Shown one piece after another: positions 34,550-43,856 of a stretch of 64,000 bases of DNA. The notes beneath the pieces were generated by a model, which ran no database searches, had not been told where the DNA came from, and was given only the letters and a program-made list of their open reading frames with translations. Within the stretch, counting starts at the first letter, position 1. Each line of letters starts with the position of its first letter. The stretch covers positions 1 through 64,000 of the forward strand of contig CAZWAK010000021.1 in the NCBI GenBank assembly GCA_964631865.1. Reading direction: 5' to 3'. This DNA comes from JAFDVL01 sp964631865 (GTDB lineage Bacteria > Acidobacteriota > Blastocatellia > RBC074). The position numbers and the translations under genes were made by a program.

Positions 34550-34813
34550 ATGACGAAAGCAGACTTGGCCCGCGCGATCTATGACAGACACGGCGGCATT
34601 TCCAATCAGGAAGCCCAGCGCATCGTGGACATCATCTTCGAGACGATCAAAACCCGTCTGTTGGAAGGCGATGAAGTTCGCATCGTGGGCTTTGGCTCAT
34701 TGGAAGTTGTAACCCGACGCTCCCGACGGGGCCGCAACCCTGTGACAGGCGAAGCGCTCCAGCTTCCCGAACGACGCGCCCTGGTCTTTCGTCCCTCACG
34801 GTCAATGAAATAA
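34550..34813 (+). CDS. HU/IHF-family DNA-binding protein
   Basis: An 87-residue DNA-bending protein. It has the family fold with the GDEVRIVGFGSLEVVTRRSRRGRNP segment, where the NP dipeptide that intercalates DNA follows the arginine-rich arm. The N-terminal TKADLARAIYDRHG and long helix pattern and the wording of the arm suit IHF-alpha-like members. It is followed 44 bases later by a MerR-type gene, an order widespread next to tRNA-Pro. Likely a nucleoid protein. Confidence 0.93.
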   Translation: MTKADLARAIYDRHGGISNQEAQRIVDIIFETIKTRLLEGDEVRIVGFGSLEVVTRRSRRGRNPVTGEALQLPERRALVFRPSRSMK

Positions 34814-34857
34814 ACCTGAGAAAGCATTTTCACGAACTAGGCCTCGCCCCTGTTTTT

Positions 34858-35361
34858 ATGGTTATGGCTATGATGACTGCTACACAAGAAATCACCGGCA
34901 TTCCCGATAAATTGTTTTTCAAGATCGGCGAAGTGTGTGATCTGGTGGGCGTGCAGGCGCATGTCTTGCGGTATTGGGAATCCGAGTTCCCCATGCTCCA
35001 GCCGCAAAAGAACCGCGCCGGACAACGCACCTATCGCCGCAAAGACGTCGAAATGGCGTTGAGGATCAAAGCCTTGTTGTACGACGAAGGATTCACCATT
35101 GCAGGAGCCAAGAAAAAGTTGCAAAGCGAAGGGCGCAGTACCGGACGCCTGAAAGTCGTCCCGCCCGGCGCGACTGCCGCCGATTTTGAACCCACCACTC
35201 CGGCCTTGCCAAGCGTTCAGATCGGACAAGAAGTGCAGCCTTCCGGGCAAGTCAACGTCACCGCCACCATCGGCAGCCCGCTCTCGCGCGACGCTCTCCA
35301 TCGGCTCAAATTGATGCTGGAGGATATGTTGACAACCCTGAACCGCAATGTTATAGATTGA
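34858..35361 (+). CDS. MerR-family transcriptional regulator
   Basis: A 167-residue regulator with the MerR winged-helix-turn-helix at about 18-85 (KLFFKIGEVCDLVGVQAHVLRYWESEF, QRTYRRKDVEMALRIKALLYDEGFTI). After a Pro/Thr-rich stretch a short C-terminal helix (HRLKLMLEDMLTTLN) may dimerise. No metal-binding cysteines as in metal sensors. It stands between the HU gene and tRNA-Pro, an arrangement common to many bacteria. The exact start among four closely spaced ATG codons is unsure. Confidence 0.88.
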   Translation: MVMAMMTATQEITGIPDKLFFKIGEVCDLVGVQAHVLRYWESEFPMLQPQKNRAGQRTYRRKDVEMALRIKALLYDEGFTIAGAKKKLQSEGRSTGRLKVVPPGATAADFEPTTPALPSVQIGQEVQPSGQVNVTATIGSPLSRDALHRLKLMLEDMLTTLNRNVID

Positions 35362-35423
35362 CGCGCGTTGCTTGAGAATCCTACGCGATCAGCCGAGTGT
35401 TTTCATTCGGCGTTTTCCTTCGT

Positions 35424-35500
<77 letters not shown>

Positions 35501-35879
35501 ATCAATTCAACAACTTACACCTCTTTTCCGCTCCTGCCAGATCGCTAATTCCACAAAAGATTCCACCATAGTGTGTTTGAGAAAATATTTTGCCAACGAA
35601 AAAGGCATTGTCAAAGTTACTTTTCAACCTCGCCTTCTTGTGTCAAGAAAGTGGCGAGAATATTGAAGGAACAACGACGCTGAAATTCTGTTGCGGACGT
35701 TGCAAGAGATGGATTAGGATTAGCGCGCCGAAAAACAACAAACAATAGAATTCAGCGATCCTCAATCGCCCTCACTGCTGAGAAGCCCAATCACTGGAAC
35801 GTCAAGTTGAAAGCGAAACCTCAGTTTTGCAACTGGCTTGACAAGACTTTCAACCACTAAATTCATCGGAGTCAGCCAC
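35501..35879. other. Left end of integrated element, no gene seen
   Basis: These 379 bases between attL and the cargo gene hold no ORF with support. I see no regulatory signal beyond AT-rich stretches. Confidence 0.5.
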
Positions 35880-36800
35880 ATGAAAACAACTCTTTCCATC
35901 TTCGGATTTTTCTTATTATGCCAGCCCGTTTTTGCGCAACGTGACCCGCTTGACGAACTTGACCGCTGGAGCCGTAAACAAACTGAAAATCGCACGTATA
36001 AGCCGGGGGAGGAAACTTGGGCAATGGTCACGAATCGAATGCGAGCAGATACGCGCGCTGCTACGCCTTCTCTCCGACCGCGCGAAATTGTGATGAACAA
36101 TGCGGACATCCTCAAGATGAAAGCCGCAGGCTTCGGAGATGATACGATTATTAGCGCGATCAATACGCGCCAAAGCCTTTTTGATACTACACCAGACACC
36201 TTGATTAGTTTGAAGCAGGCAGGAGTCAGCGAAGCCGTCCTCAACGCAATGATGGGTGCCGACACTGGAAATCAAGGCAATCTGATCGCGCTTGACAAGA
36301 ACGGTCTACCATCCGAAACAGGGATATACATTCAGCAAGCCAATAAACTGATTGAGATGGAAGCGGAGCCAATCAGTTGGCAAACCGGAGGCATCTGGAA
36401 AGCCTTTTTCACACGACTGGCAACGCTTGGTGTCGCAGGGACAAAAGGCCACGTCAATGCAAAAGTGATGGACTCTCGTAGCCGTTTTCAAGTAGACGCC
36501 AACGCTGAATTTTTGATTCGGACACCTGAAGGCGTTACACCTTCAGAATATCTCTTGGTAGAGTTGAACGAAAAAGACAATCGTCGAGAGTTTCGCTTTC
36601 TTACTGGGGGATGGTTCCATCCATCAAGTGGTGCCGAACGCAATGCAACGCCATTTCGGTATCGAAAGATTGCGCCACGAACCTATTACGTGATGCTTAA
36701 TAATTTACGGCGTGGAGAATACGGTTTTCTGCCAACACATCTGACCAACTCTCTACAGGCTGCTTTTGTCGGCAAGCTTTACAGTTTTAGCGTGGATTAG
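35880..36800 (+). CDS. Secreted cargo protein, related to 44535-45386
   Basis: A 306-residue protein with a signal peptide (MKTTLSIFGFFLLCQPVFAQ) and a small helical domain at about 70-125 (MNNADILKMKAAGFGDDTIISAINT, TLISLKQAGVSEAVLNAMM). The same domain opens the secreted protein at 44535 (LTNKDIINMTTIGLPSNLIVAKI, ALKELKEVGVDNAVIAMM). The rest is a beta-rich domain unlike that protein. The start at 35880 was chosen since the signal peptide begins there. It is the only plus-strand gene of the integrated element, so probably cargo. Function unknown. Confidence 0.75.
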   Translation: MKTTLSIFGFFLLCQPVFAQRDPLDELDRWSRKQTENRTYKPGEETWAMVTNRMRADTRAATPSLRPREIVMNNADILKMKAAGFGDDTIISAINTRQSLFDTTPDTLISLKQAGVSEAVLNAMMGADTGNQGNLIALDKNGLPSETGIYIQQANKLIEMEAEPISWQTGGIWKAFFTRLATLGVAGTKGHVNAKVMDSRSRFQVDANAEFLIRTPEGVTPSEYLLVELNEKDNRREFRFLTGGWFHPSSGAERNATPFRYRKIAPRTYYVMLNNLRRGEYGFLPTHLTNSLQAAFVGKLYSFSVD

Positions 36801-36849
36801 ACAGGGACATCTCCAAAATTTGATGCTGTAGGCTCAGTTGCAAGCTCAG

Positions 36850-36985
36850 ATGAAGATTTTCAATGGTTTTCATTGGAGTATCTCACCTGTCATTTTGTTT
36901 TGAATGCCGCTTCCAACAACGCTAGGCGCTGTTCGATTTCGTCTTGCTCTTTCGCTTTGAGTGCAAATCCCAAATCCGTCACGCG
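36850..36985 (-). pseudogene. Remnant of terminase-small-like gene tail and MKTIEN gene start
   Basis: Minus strand encodes FALKAKEQDEIEQRLALLEAAFKTK and stop (36890-36892), then 17 bases later MKTIEN before losing similarity. The intact counterparts lie at 45989-46369 (tail) and 45769-45972 (start), with the same 17-base spacing. The fragment is a duplicated or recombined piece of a second element. Confidence 0.7.
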
Positions 36986-37043
36986 CGAGCAAGAAAGGGG
37001 TCAGCCGTTCATAGGGTAATCAGCCCTTCATAGGGTATTCAAA

Positions 37044-37496
37044 TTAGTCATGGGTTGTTCTTCTTAAATCCGAGAGGTCAAGTGATCCCCAAAAGAGGTC
37101 GGATTGTCGCTTCTTTTGAGCCTGACTGAGTTCGTTCGGGTCAGTAGACCCTGTGAGACCGGGATTGAAATTAGCCAATTTCAGTAACGTCAGTGCCGCG
37201 CGCACCGCATCCGACCCGCCTTCGCTCAGCACCGTTTCGATGGTATCCAGTGCCTTCGGCAAAAGCGTTCGGTAGCGGTCAAGCTGTTCGTTCCAAAGCT
37301 CAGAGCGCCGCTGATTAAGTGCTGCCTGAAATTCGTGGTTCTGATTGAGCCATTCGCTCACAGTTTGCCGCGCGACCTTGCAGGCATCCGCTGTTGCAGT
37401 CACGCTTGCGCCAATTGCAAGCTGGTCTATGGCCATCAACTGTGCGGGTGTCAGTTTTGCACCATCTGTTTTCGTTTTGTCGGCTTTCGTCGTCAT
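37044..37496 (-). CDS. Terminase-small-subunit-like HTH protein
   Basis: A 150-residue protein. An N-terminal helix-turn-helix (LTPAQLMAIDQLAIGASVTATADACKVARQTVSEWL) is followed by a long helical part (LWNEQLDRYRTLLPKALDTIETVL, SDAVRAALTLLKLAN). The layout is that of the phBC6A51-type / terminase small subunit-like proteins found in phages. The AAAGGACG site lies before the ATG. Its relative at 45989-46369 shares the layout. In a satellite it could act on packaging or on gene control. Confidence 0.75.
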   Translation of the reverse strand: MTTKADKTKTDGAKLTPAQLMAIDQLAIGASVTATADACKVARQTVSEWLNQNHEFQAALNQRRSELWNEQLDRYRTLLPKALDTIETVLSEGGSDAVRAALTLLKLANFNPGLTGSTDPNELSQAQKKRQSDLFWGSLDLSDLRRTTHD

Positions 37497-37535
37497 TCGT
37501 CGTCCTTTCGCTTTAGAAGCTCGTCATTGAGTTTT

Positions 37536-37748
37536 TCAGTCTAAATCCAACACAACTACAGAAGGAGTTTGGCATTGCTCAGCCTGTCGGATTTCAGCGA
37601 TTGCGGCACGAAGGCAAAGCCCTACGCTGTACCATTGATCTTTGATGGTTTGCACATCGGGGGATTCATCGGCAAGCAAGTCAATCAACCGACCAGCTTC
37701 CACGATGGCGCGCTGTCGGTCAGCCATAGTTGTTTGCAATTGATTCAT
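37536..37748 (-). CDS. Small helical protein of element
   Basis: A 70-residue protein, from an ATG at 37748 that overlaps the stop of the Toprim gene (ATGA). The helical stretch IDLLADESPDVQTIKDQWYSVGLCLRAAIAEIRQAEQ recurs in decayed form at 47042-47197. Function unknown; translationally coupled to the primase-like gene. Confidence 0.65.
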   Translation of the reverse strand: MNQLQTTMADRQRAIVEAGRLIDLLADESPDVQTIKDQWYSVGLCLRAAIAEIRQAEQCQTPSVVVLDLD

Positions 37749-38770
37749 AAATTCGCGTCCTCTCTCGCATTGGGCATCCACAAATCAGGATGATTTTCAG
37801 CCTGCGCGACACTGGATAATTCACACAACGCATTTGAAAAGATGCCGTAGCCGTGTTCTTCGGCAATTAAAAAGTCAGCGATGTCTAAGCCTTCGCGTTT
37901 CTCTTCATCGCTCAGACTTGTTTCCAGCAACTCATTGACGGTCAAGTCAGCACAGCACAGCCGCAATGCTTGCGCATTCTTTGACCATTCACAAAAGCCA
38001 TCAGCATCAGGAAACAAGATAACGCGCCGCTGTTTGAGTGGCTGAAATTTTTCAGGCTTGAGATTCTGCTTTCCGCCCGATGCTAACCAAACAAATTCTG
38101 GCATCAAGGCTGAGGCTATAATTGCTGTCTTCTCAGCTTCGACAATGGCAACGGTCTTTCCCAATTCAGCCGGAAGCTGCTGCGCACCAAAAAGGCATTG
38201 GTCAAGTTGGAAATCTGCCAACCTCAGACGACGGTGTACCCAAGCTATGGCTGGTCGGTCAGAATCGCCAGGCTTGATGCGCTTCCCGTCAATCGCATAG
38301 GCGATGATCTTGCCGGAACGGATGCACCCTTGCTCATCAATTTGCCAGAACACCGTTTGCCCTTCGTTGTTCGTACCAATGCGGAAACGTGCTATCAATT
38401 CTTCAACTGTTGCACGCTCAAACAACGTCAACAGAAATTTGATGAAGTTGTTTCGGTCATAGTCTTTGAGCGAAGCATCAAGGTATTTCTGGTCAATGAC
38501 TGAAAAAGCTTCAGGCTTCGGTTGTGCCATCTGTTTGAATGCGGCTCGCGGTTGTGATTGCCTGATGGTTACGGCTTGGGGATGCTCGGCAAAATATTCT
38601 TTCGGCGTCTTGTGGTAGCCGCATTTGCTTTCACGATTGCACCTGCCAACATCATCAGCAAGATGGTTGCCCGCCTCATCTGCATAGCGGGCAAACGTCC
38701 GATGTTGCCCACAGCTTGGACAGTCAAAGCGAGATTTTGCGGTTGTATATTTTTCGAGTTGGTATGCCAT
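37745..38770 (-). CDS. Toprim-domain primase-like protein
   Basis: A 341-residue protein. It begins with a zinc finger (CPSCGQHRTFARYAD..., CNRESKCGYH) and carries a Toprim domain in the middle: AIVEAEKTAII (Glu motif) and ILFPDADGF (DxD motif). This architecture is typical of mobile-element primases (DUF6371 type). It would prime element replication together with the helicase encoded upstream (38904-40322), 130 bases away. No fingers or domain is missing that I can see. The end overlaps the next gene by four bases. Confidence 0.82.
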   Translation of the reverse strand: MAYQLEKYTTAKSRFDCPSCGQHRTFARYADEAGNHLADDVGRCNRESKCGYHKTPKEYFAEHPQAVTIRQSQPRAAFKQMAQPKPEAFSVIDQKYLDASLKDYDRNNFIKFLLTLFERATVEELIARFRIGTNNEGQTVFWQIDEQGCIRSGKIIAYAIDGKRIKPGDSDRPAIAWVHRRLRLADFQLDQCLFGAQQLPAELGKTVAIVEAEKTAIIASALMPEFVWLASGGKQNLKPEKFQPLKQRRVILFPDADGFCEWSKNAQALRLCCADLTVNELLETSLSDEEKREGLDIADFLIAEEHGYGIFSNALCELSSVAQAENHPDLWMPNAREDANL

Positions 38771-38903
38771 ACCTGCGCGAGCGAGAATGTTTTTCAGAAC
38801 TTCATTTCTTCATATCTTCATAAAACCTCATCTCAGGATTTTGTAGCCGCCTGACGGCCAAACTGTAAATATGAAGTTATGAAGTTTGTAGAAACTTTCT
38901 CGC

Positions 38904-40322
38904 TCAAACCTCCCCTTGCTTGGAAATTTCCATCCCGTACATAGTTCGTTTCACTTCAAAGCTATGCGCTTCAAGTCGCTTACGGAAATTTTGCTTCCCT
39001 AAAGGCTTCATCCCTGATTCAGTGCAATAGGTTCGATATTTCGGATAGACATGGGAAAGAAGCCCTTCCGCGTTGTTATCTTCTTCGAGAAAACACGCCA
39101 CAGAATCAGAGTCTCGTTTGTAGCTTTCAATGAGGCTGTTCACGATCTTTGACTCTGTGAATTTTCGGTTTTTGAGCAATCGTTGAAGCCCTGCAAGTAC
39201 CCAATTAAAAACACCGCTCAATTCGCTTTTGATGATCTTGGTAGCAAGCTCAGGATCGCGTTGTTTGGCCGGGATAGTGACCTTGAACGGGATAATAAGA
39301 AGCCTGCGAAAGTAACTTTCGTTTTGTTCGATGTCTTTGGGGAGTTCATTGCAGTTGAAGCAAAGTTTGGCGTAGCTTTCCATCAGAAAGCTGTTGCCAT
39401 ATTTCAGCCGCGCCATTATCGGTTCGCCTGAAACCAGCGTCTTGAAAATGTCCTTCGCAATGGTTGAGTTGATTTCACTTCCATAATTCAAAAGTCGGTT
39501 CGCAATTTGTGCGCGATTATGTTCAAGCATCAGATCACCCAGCGAATAGTTAGCAATGTTCTCCCGCCCCAGCAAGGCACACAGAATTTCAAACATGACT
39601 GACTTTCCGTTTGCGCCGCTCCCATACAAAAACAATGCTTTTTCCAGCTTCAGATTTCGCACAAAGATGTAGGCGAAATATTCTGCGAGAATGTCTTGTA
39701 GCTCTGTTTCGGGTAAGACTTCGTGCAAATACTTGAGGAAGCGTAGAGCCTGTGCATTTGCATCATAGGAAAACCTCAATTGATGCGTGAGAAAGTCTTT
39801 TGCGTCAAAATCAACTCTCTCCATGCCGCTTGCGCTAAATTTGAATGTGCCGTTTTGCAAGTTGATGGAGACCACATCCAAATCAGTTTCGACACTTTCA
39901 AAATATGCCGACGCAAGAAACTGGCGATACAACTTGTCGCGGTATTCGTAATGCGCAACTTCCAAACTTTCCAAGCTAAGTTTTTCGACGGCTTGCACGA
40001 GGAAGGCTTTCAATCTATCCGGCTCAATCAGCTTCCAATATGCGCCGTTGAATACATAAATAAAATCGCCGCGCCGCGCCAGTTCGTAGCCCAATGCTTT
40101 AATTTGTCGTAGCAATTCCTGAATGCTCAGCACGATTTCGTATTTCTGCTTCATCTCAGCGTTTGGCTTTTTCGCCGCAAGTTGCTTTTTGAAATCGCAC
40201 GGTTTGAGTTGTGTCAGGATTTTGGCAAAAACTTCATCATGCGAAACGATTTTTACAACCTTTGGTTTGGTTGATGCCAAGATTTGCGCCGCTGTGATTT
40301 TTGTTTTTGGTGTTGCTGCCAT
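38904..40322 (-). CDS. SF3 primase-helicase (P4/D5 type)
   Basis: A 472-residue protein. The C-terminal half is a superfamily 3 helicase of the D5/DUF5906 kind: Walker A GSGANGKSVMFEIL near 260, Walker B region KLCFNCNELPKD and the sensor area FRRLLIIPFKV. The N-terminal part is not recognisable as a primase but includes YIFVRNLKLE and D5-N-like segments. Such helicases unwind the origin of phage satellites and plasmids. The start at 40322 has AAAGGA six bases before the ATG; the ORF extends further to 40388 without support. Confidence 0.85.
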   Translation of the reverse strand: MAATPKTKITAAQILASTKPKVVKIVSHDEVFAKILTQLKPCDFKKQLAAKKPNAEMKQKYEIVLSIQELLRQIKALGYELARRGDFIYVFNGAYWKLIEPDRLKAFLVQAVEKLSLESLEVAHYEYRDKLYRQFLASAYFESVETDLDVVSINLQNGTFKFSASGMERVDFDAKDFLTHQLRFSYDANAQALRFLKYLHEVLPETELQDILAEYFAYIFVRNLKLEKALFLYGSGANGKSVMFEILCALLGRENIANYSLGDLMLEHNRAQIANRLLNYGSEINSTIAKDIFKTLVSGEPIMARLKYGNSFLMESYAKLCFNCNELPKDIEQNESYFRRLLIIPFKVTIPAKQRDPELATKIIKSELSGVFNWVLAGLQRLLKNRKFTESKIVNSLIESYKRDSDSVACFLEEDNNAEGLLSHVYPKYRTYCTESGMKPLGKQNFRKRLEAHSFEVKRTMYGMEISKQGEV

Positions 40323-40440
40323 CGCATTCCTTTCTGCAAGAAATGCCAATGATCGCGCCTCTGGCTGTGCTACAATGAGCAAACACAAAGAGATTTAGGC
40401 AAGCCGAGATTGACGCAAATTCATCAGCAATCCCGGCTTT

Positions 40441-40647
40441 TTATTTTGACTGTAGAGCCAACAACAAATCCGCGCCGAGGTAAAATCGCTTGCGTCCTAA
40501 CGCTATGGATTTGATTTTGCCAGCTTTTTCCCAGCGGATGAGAGTCGTTTCTGACGCGATGTTGCGAAGTGAATTTCGGTCGTAAAGATCGTTCGGGTTG
40601 AGTGTCAATGCAGCTTGCGGCGTGACAGCGGTTGGCGTTTGAGTCAT
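40441..40647 (-). CDS. AlpA/excisionase-like small DNA-binding protein
   Basis: A 68-residue protein with a winged-helix excisionase-type helix-turn-helix: ASETTLIRWEKAGKIKSIALGRKRFYLGADLLLAL. It lies 119 bases upstream of the helicase. Such proteins switch excision and early gene expression in integrated elements. AAAGGAT precedes the ATG at a long spacing. Confidence 0.75.
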   Translation of the reverse strand: MTQTPTAVTPQAALTLNPNDLYDRNSLRNIASETTLIRWEKAGKIKSIALGRKRFYLGADLLLALQSK

Positions 40648-40839
40648 AATCTGGCAATCCTTTCAGGATGAAAATAGTTCGCTTGAATAAAAATTTCGTC
40701 ACTGAAAATTATTGAGGCTGATTGCTGCGGCTTAGGAACTTTGGCAATCGGCCTCATTGCTTTTCAATGATGAACAGAAATTAGCACAGCTAGAATCTCC
40801 TGTCTGTGTGCATTTACTACCTCCGGTAAATGCACAATT

Positions 40840-41457
40840 TTAGAACCGAGCAGATAAAGTTATAGCGCGCTGATAAGCCTCCTGCTCTGTCCCCCCAAAG
40901 TAGTGCCGACATTTTCTTATGAAGTGTCTTTGAGTAATTTTACCTTCAGAATTTCTCAATTTTTCGGCAAGGCTTCCTGCGGTGATGTCCTTTCCATCGT
41001 CATTCAAAGCCTTAGCTGTTACTCGAATATCACGTAAAAAATCTATGGCCTTACTTTTGGGCTTTTTCTTGAGACCTTTTCCAATTTTCGTCCTGAAATC
41101 CTTTGTCACTTGCGCTAATGCTTCTGTCAAGCTGGGTTCAAGTTCCGCTCCGGGTTTAGCCTTAAAAGTTACTTCAATCTTAAAAGTTTCAGTCTCAATT
41201 GTTGTGCTTAGCTCTCGTTGCTGAATGGCTTCTAATATTTCTTCCTGCAATATTTCGGGCAGGCGGAGAAGTTCCATCAGAAACGCCTTGTCTGCTTCGT
41301 GCGCTTCCGCTTCGATTTCTTGGGCAAACTTGCGAGATTGCTCTACGATAATGGGAAGGGTTTTAGCGGTTAGATTTCCTAAGCCCAATGGATCGCCTAC
41401 CAGCGAAGCAACCGCTATTCGAGTTGATTTCTCATCTAACTCTGTACGTGATTTCAT
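40840..41457 (-). CDS. Hypothetical protein of element
   Basis: A 205-residue basic helical protein with no known motif; a central Lys-rich stretch KIGKGLKKKPKSK may bind nucleic acid. It lies between the integrase and the AlpA-like gene and might be part of the replication or regulation set. Confidence 0.6.
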   Translation of the reverse strand: MKSRTELDEKSTRIAVASLVGDPLGLGNLTAKTLPIIVEQSRKFAQEIEAEAHEADKAFLMELLRLPEILQEEILEAIQQRELSTTIETETFKIEVTFKAKPGAELEPSLTEALAQVTKDFRTKIGKGLKKKPKSKAIDFLRDIRVTAKALNDDGKDITAGSLAEKLRNSEGKITQRHFIRKCRHYFGGTEQEAYQRAITLSARF

Positions 41458-41560
41458 CCTGTTCCTCTCCGATGTTTCCTCAAGATTTTCAGCCTGCCAG
41501 CACTGAGGAAAAGTGCTTGTCCATCAGGTAGCTAATCCGACGTAAGGCAGGCTGAAATCA

Positions 41561-42706
41561 TCAATTGATAAGCATTGAATCCGTGCTGAACAAATCATCA
41601 CGTTGTTGTGTGCGGAATTGTTCGAGCGCGGTTGCAACTTTGATGGCGGCATTTTCAGGATTCACATAACGGCTCAGCATCGTGAGCGATGAATGCCCTG
41701 TCGCTTTGATGAGTTCGGTTGGTGACATTCCCGCTGCGATGGCTCGCGTTGCAAAGCTGTGGCGCAAATCGTGGAAGTGCAAGTTTTCGATGGATGCCAA
41801 CCGACAAGCCGTCGCCCAAGCTCTTTTGATGTTGTCCTCTATACCAAAAACAGAAACCTGCATCGGCGGAATATATTTCTGCCAAGCCTCAAGCTCTGCC
41901 TGTAGCAACGGCGTCATTTTGATTTCTTCAGGATGCCCTTTGCGCTTGGTCTTTGGTTTACCTAATTTGATGTAGCCGGTGACAAAATCAATTTGATCCC
42001 ACTGCAAAGAAAACAAAATGCCGCGCCGCAATCCGGTCTCAAGCGCAGCGACAATCAACGGCCTCAAATGCGCCCGTTCATTGACGCACACATCTAACAG
42101 GCGTTGTTCTTCGGCAAGGCTCAGCACTCTGTCCCGTTTATTTTCGGCCTCTTTGACAATCAACGGCTCGCCTTCATTGAAAGGATTCTTTTCAATCCAG
42201 CCGTTGCGCTGGCAATAGTTCAAAAGCGCATTCAGTTGTTGCAACTCCGCATTGATGGTACGGGCTGAGCGAAGTCCGCTGTTGCGTGTAGGAGTGTGTA
42301 AGCGCGCCATCCGAAATCGTTCAAGATCGCTATAGTTGATCGCCTTGACTTTCTTTTTGCCTAAGCTGGCAACAATCGCCTTCAAATGACTTTTCGGGGC
42401 TGAGGTTTCGTGCCTGCCTGCCAAGTGCTTACCATCACGCATCACAGCCGGAAAGAGTTTTTCTTCCTCATATTTCTTCGCGGCCTCCGCCAGCGTCATT
42501 TGCTTGATGGTCTTTTCGACTGTTCCTTTTTGGCGATGCTTCAAGAGCAAATCCCAAAGTTCGCGCCTTGCTTCTCCTTCGGTCTCAAAACGTCGTTTGA
42601 TGTCCACGCGCGCACCTGTGTCTGGCGATTGATAGGTCATTCGCACTTGCCATTTGAGCGGGCTTTTGATTTTCAGCTTCTTAACAGAGCCTGTTGTTCT
42701 TCGCAT
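41561..42706 (-). CDS. Tyrosine integrase of the tRNA-Pro element
   Basis: A 381-residue phage-type integrase: N-terminal Arm-binding region (MRRTTGSVKKLKIKSPLKWQVRMTY), core-binding SAM-like domain at about 100-200, and a catalytic domain with Arg in TGLRRGILF, HDLRHSFATRAI (His-x-x-Arg), GHSSLTMLSRYV (His and Tyr). It is separate from the integron integrase and lacks its insert. The ATG at 42706 is preferred; a GTG in frame at 42748 is possible. It lies 162 bases from attR. It should recombine the 45-bp tRNA-Pro site. Confidence 0.92.
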   Translation of the reverse strand: MRRTTGSVKKLKIKSPLKWQVRMTYQSPDTGARVDIKRRFETEGEARRELWDLLLKHRQKGTVEKTIKQMTLAEAAKKYEEEKLFPAVMRDGKHLAGRHETSAPKSHLKAIVASLGKKKVKAINYSDLERFRMARLHTPTRNSGLRSARTINAELQQLNALLNYCQRNGWIEKNPFNEGEPLIVKEAENKRDRVLSLAEEQRLLDVCVNERAHLRPLIVAALETGLRRGILFSLQWDQIDFVTGYIKLGKPKTKRKGHPEEIKMTPLLQAELEAWQKYIPPMQVSVFGIEDNIKRAWATACRLASIENLHFHDLRHSFATRAIAAGMSPTELIKATGHSSLTMLSRYVNPENAAIKVATALEQFRTQQRDDLFSTDSMLIN

Positions 42707-42867
42707 AAAATCAGTTCCACAAATAAGCCATTCCACAATAAATTCCACATCAGCATTTTTGCCTGTGAAAACCTATGCTAAGCTTTGAGTGTGATATTGA
42801 CTGATTTTTCAGGAGTTTGCAAAGGAATGAAAGTCTATGGCGGGCAATAAAAGAGGCAGCTTTTTGA

Positions 42868-42912
42868 TTGGGGTGCAAGAGGTCGGGCGTTCAAATCGCC
42901 CCGGGCTGACCA
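42868..42912 (+). repeat. attR: right 45-bp direct repeat
   Basis: This is the displaced 3' end of the original tRNA-Pro, identical to 35456-35500. Only the 3' part of the tRNA is present here, so it is not a gene. Confidence 0.95.
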
Positions 42913-43013
42913 TTCTAATCAACAACTTACGACCTTTTCAATTCCCTCAACAACCTCCTGCGGACACATACTCGGACACATACGGAAGAAAACCACTCGA
43001 TGAACCGCCCGTC

Positions 43014-43050
43014 ATGAAAAAAAGCGAACCGTTGCCAGTTCGCCTCTTTT
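43014..43050 (-). terminator. Terminator of MqsA-like gene
   Basis: On the minus strand GCGAAC / GTTCGC with an 8-base loop is followed by TTTTTTT. It lies downstream of 43077-43601. Confidence 0.8.
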
Positions 43051-43076
43051 CCTTTCATTCACGAATTATTTTCTGC

Positions 43077-43601
43077 CTACGCTACCAGCAATGTTGCCGA
43101 TTGGTAAGAATAAACGCGCGGGTTGTCCACGTTGATGAGCACATTCAGCGTTTCGCTGCTTTGCGCCACAATCGCCGCCATTTCTTCGACCGCACGATCT
43201 GGAATTAGATACCCGGCTTCCGCAAGTTTGAGAAAGTATAAAGCCCGGATCAGCGAATCCGACTGCGGGCCGATAACCTGTTTGCCATTTTCCCAACGTG
43301 ACAACGTTTCGGGTGGCACGCGCAGCAACACCGCCCATTCTTTCGCCTGCAAACCAAGCTGTTTGCGCAGATACCGGGCTTCGCTGCCCGTGAGCGGCAT
43401 CTTTTGCAAAGCCACAGCCCGCCCGATAGCCGCGTGCAAGTCATTCACGCGCGGGAGGCGTGGTGACTTTTCATCGCAAGCGGTACAGACGCGCACTTCG
43501 ACATTGCGCAGATATATGTTGTCTAAGCCGGATTCGGCGTAATGCTAGGTCTGCCCCTTGAGAATTTTGGTTGTGCCGCCACAGTGTTCACAGTTCATCA
43601 T
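43077..43601 (-). pseudogene. MqsA-family antitoxin interrupted by amber codon
   Basis: Reading from ATG 43601 the frame gives MMNCEHCGGTTKILKGQT, then TAG (43545-43547), then HYAESGLDNIYLRN and on to the 139-residue remainder (43077-43496), all in one frame. The two CxxC pairs (CEHC and CTAC) of the YgiT-type zinc finger lie on either side of the stop, and the helix-turn-helix (SEARYLRKQLGLQAKEWAVLLRV, SRWENGK) is intact. Members are antitoxins. Either a nonsense mutation has killed it or translation restarts at GTG 43496, leaving the DNA-binding part without a complete zinc finger. It follows a BrnT/antitoxin pair. Confidence 0.8.
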
Positions 43602-43619
43602 GTCGCCCACTGCTTTAGG

Positions 43620-43856
43620 TCAAGCCGCTTTCTTTTCACGAATGAACTGCCGAAGCACTTCGTTGACTTCTTCCGCCGACGTGAAGACTTCGGAGACATC
43701 CGGCGCAAGCCGAATCAAGCGCCCGGAGAGTTGCCCGCGGTATTCGCGCCCTTCAGCTTTGGCCTGTTCGCGGATGGCAGCGAAGTCATATTCTGGCGCA
43801 ACGTCATCATTCAAATCGTAATCATCATCTTCAAGCAAATGGATCGTATGTTTCAT
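43620..43856 (-). CDS. Antitoxin partner of BrnT
   Basis: A 78-residue acidic protein (LLEDDDYDLNDDVAPEYDF, VNEVLRQFIREKKAA) overlapping the BrnT gene by 26 bases. AAGGAACT precedes its ATG. It looks like a BrnA-like or unrelated antitoxin. The MqsA-like gene starts 19 bases after its stop. Confidence 0.65.
   Translation of the reverse strand: MKHTIHLLEDDDYDLNDDVAPEYDFAAIREQAKAEGREYRGQLSGRLIRLAPDVSEVFTSAEEVNEVLRQFIREKKAA

Noticed and set aside
43545..43547. TAG as a recoded amino acid
   Set aside because: No pyrrolysine or suppressor genes in the window; a simple nonsense mutation is more likely.
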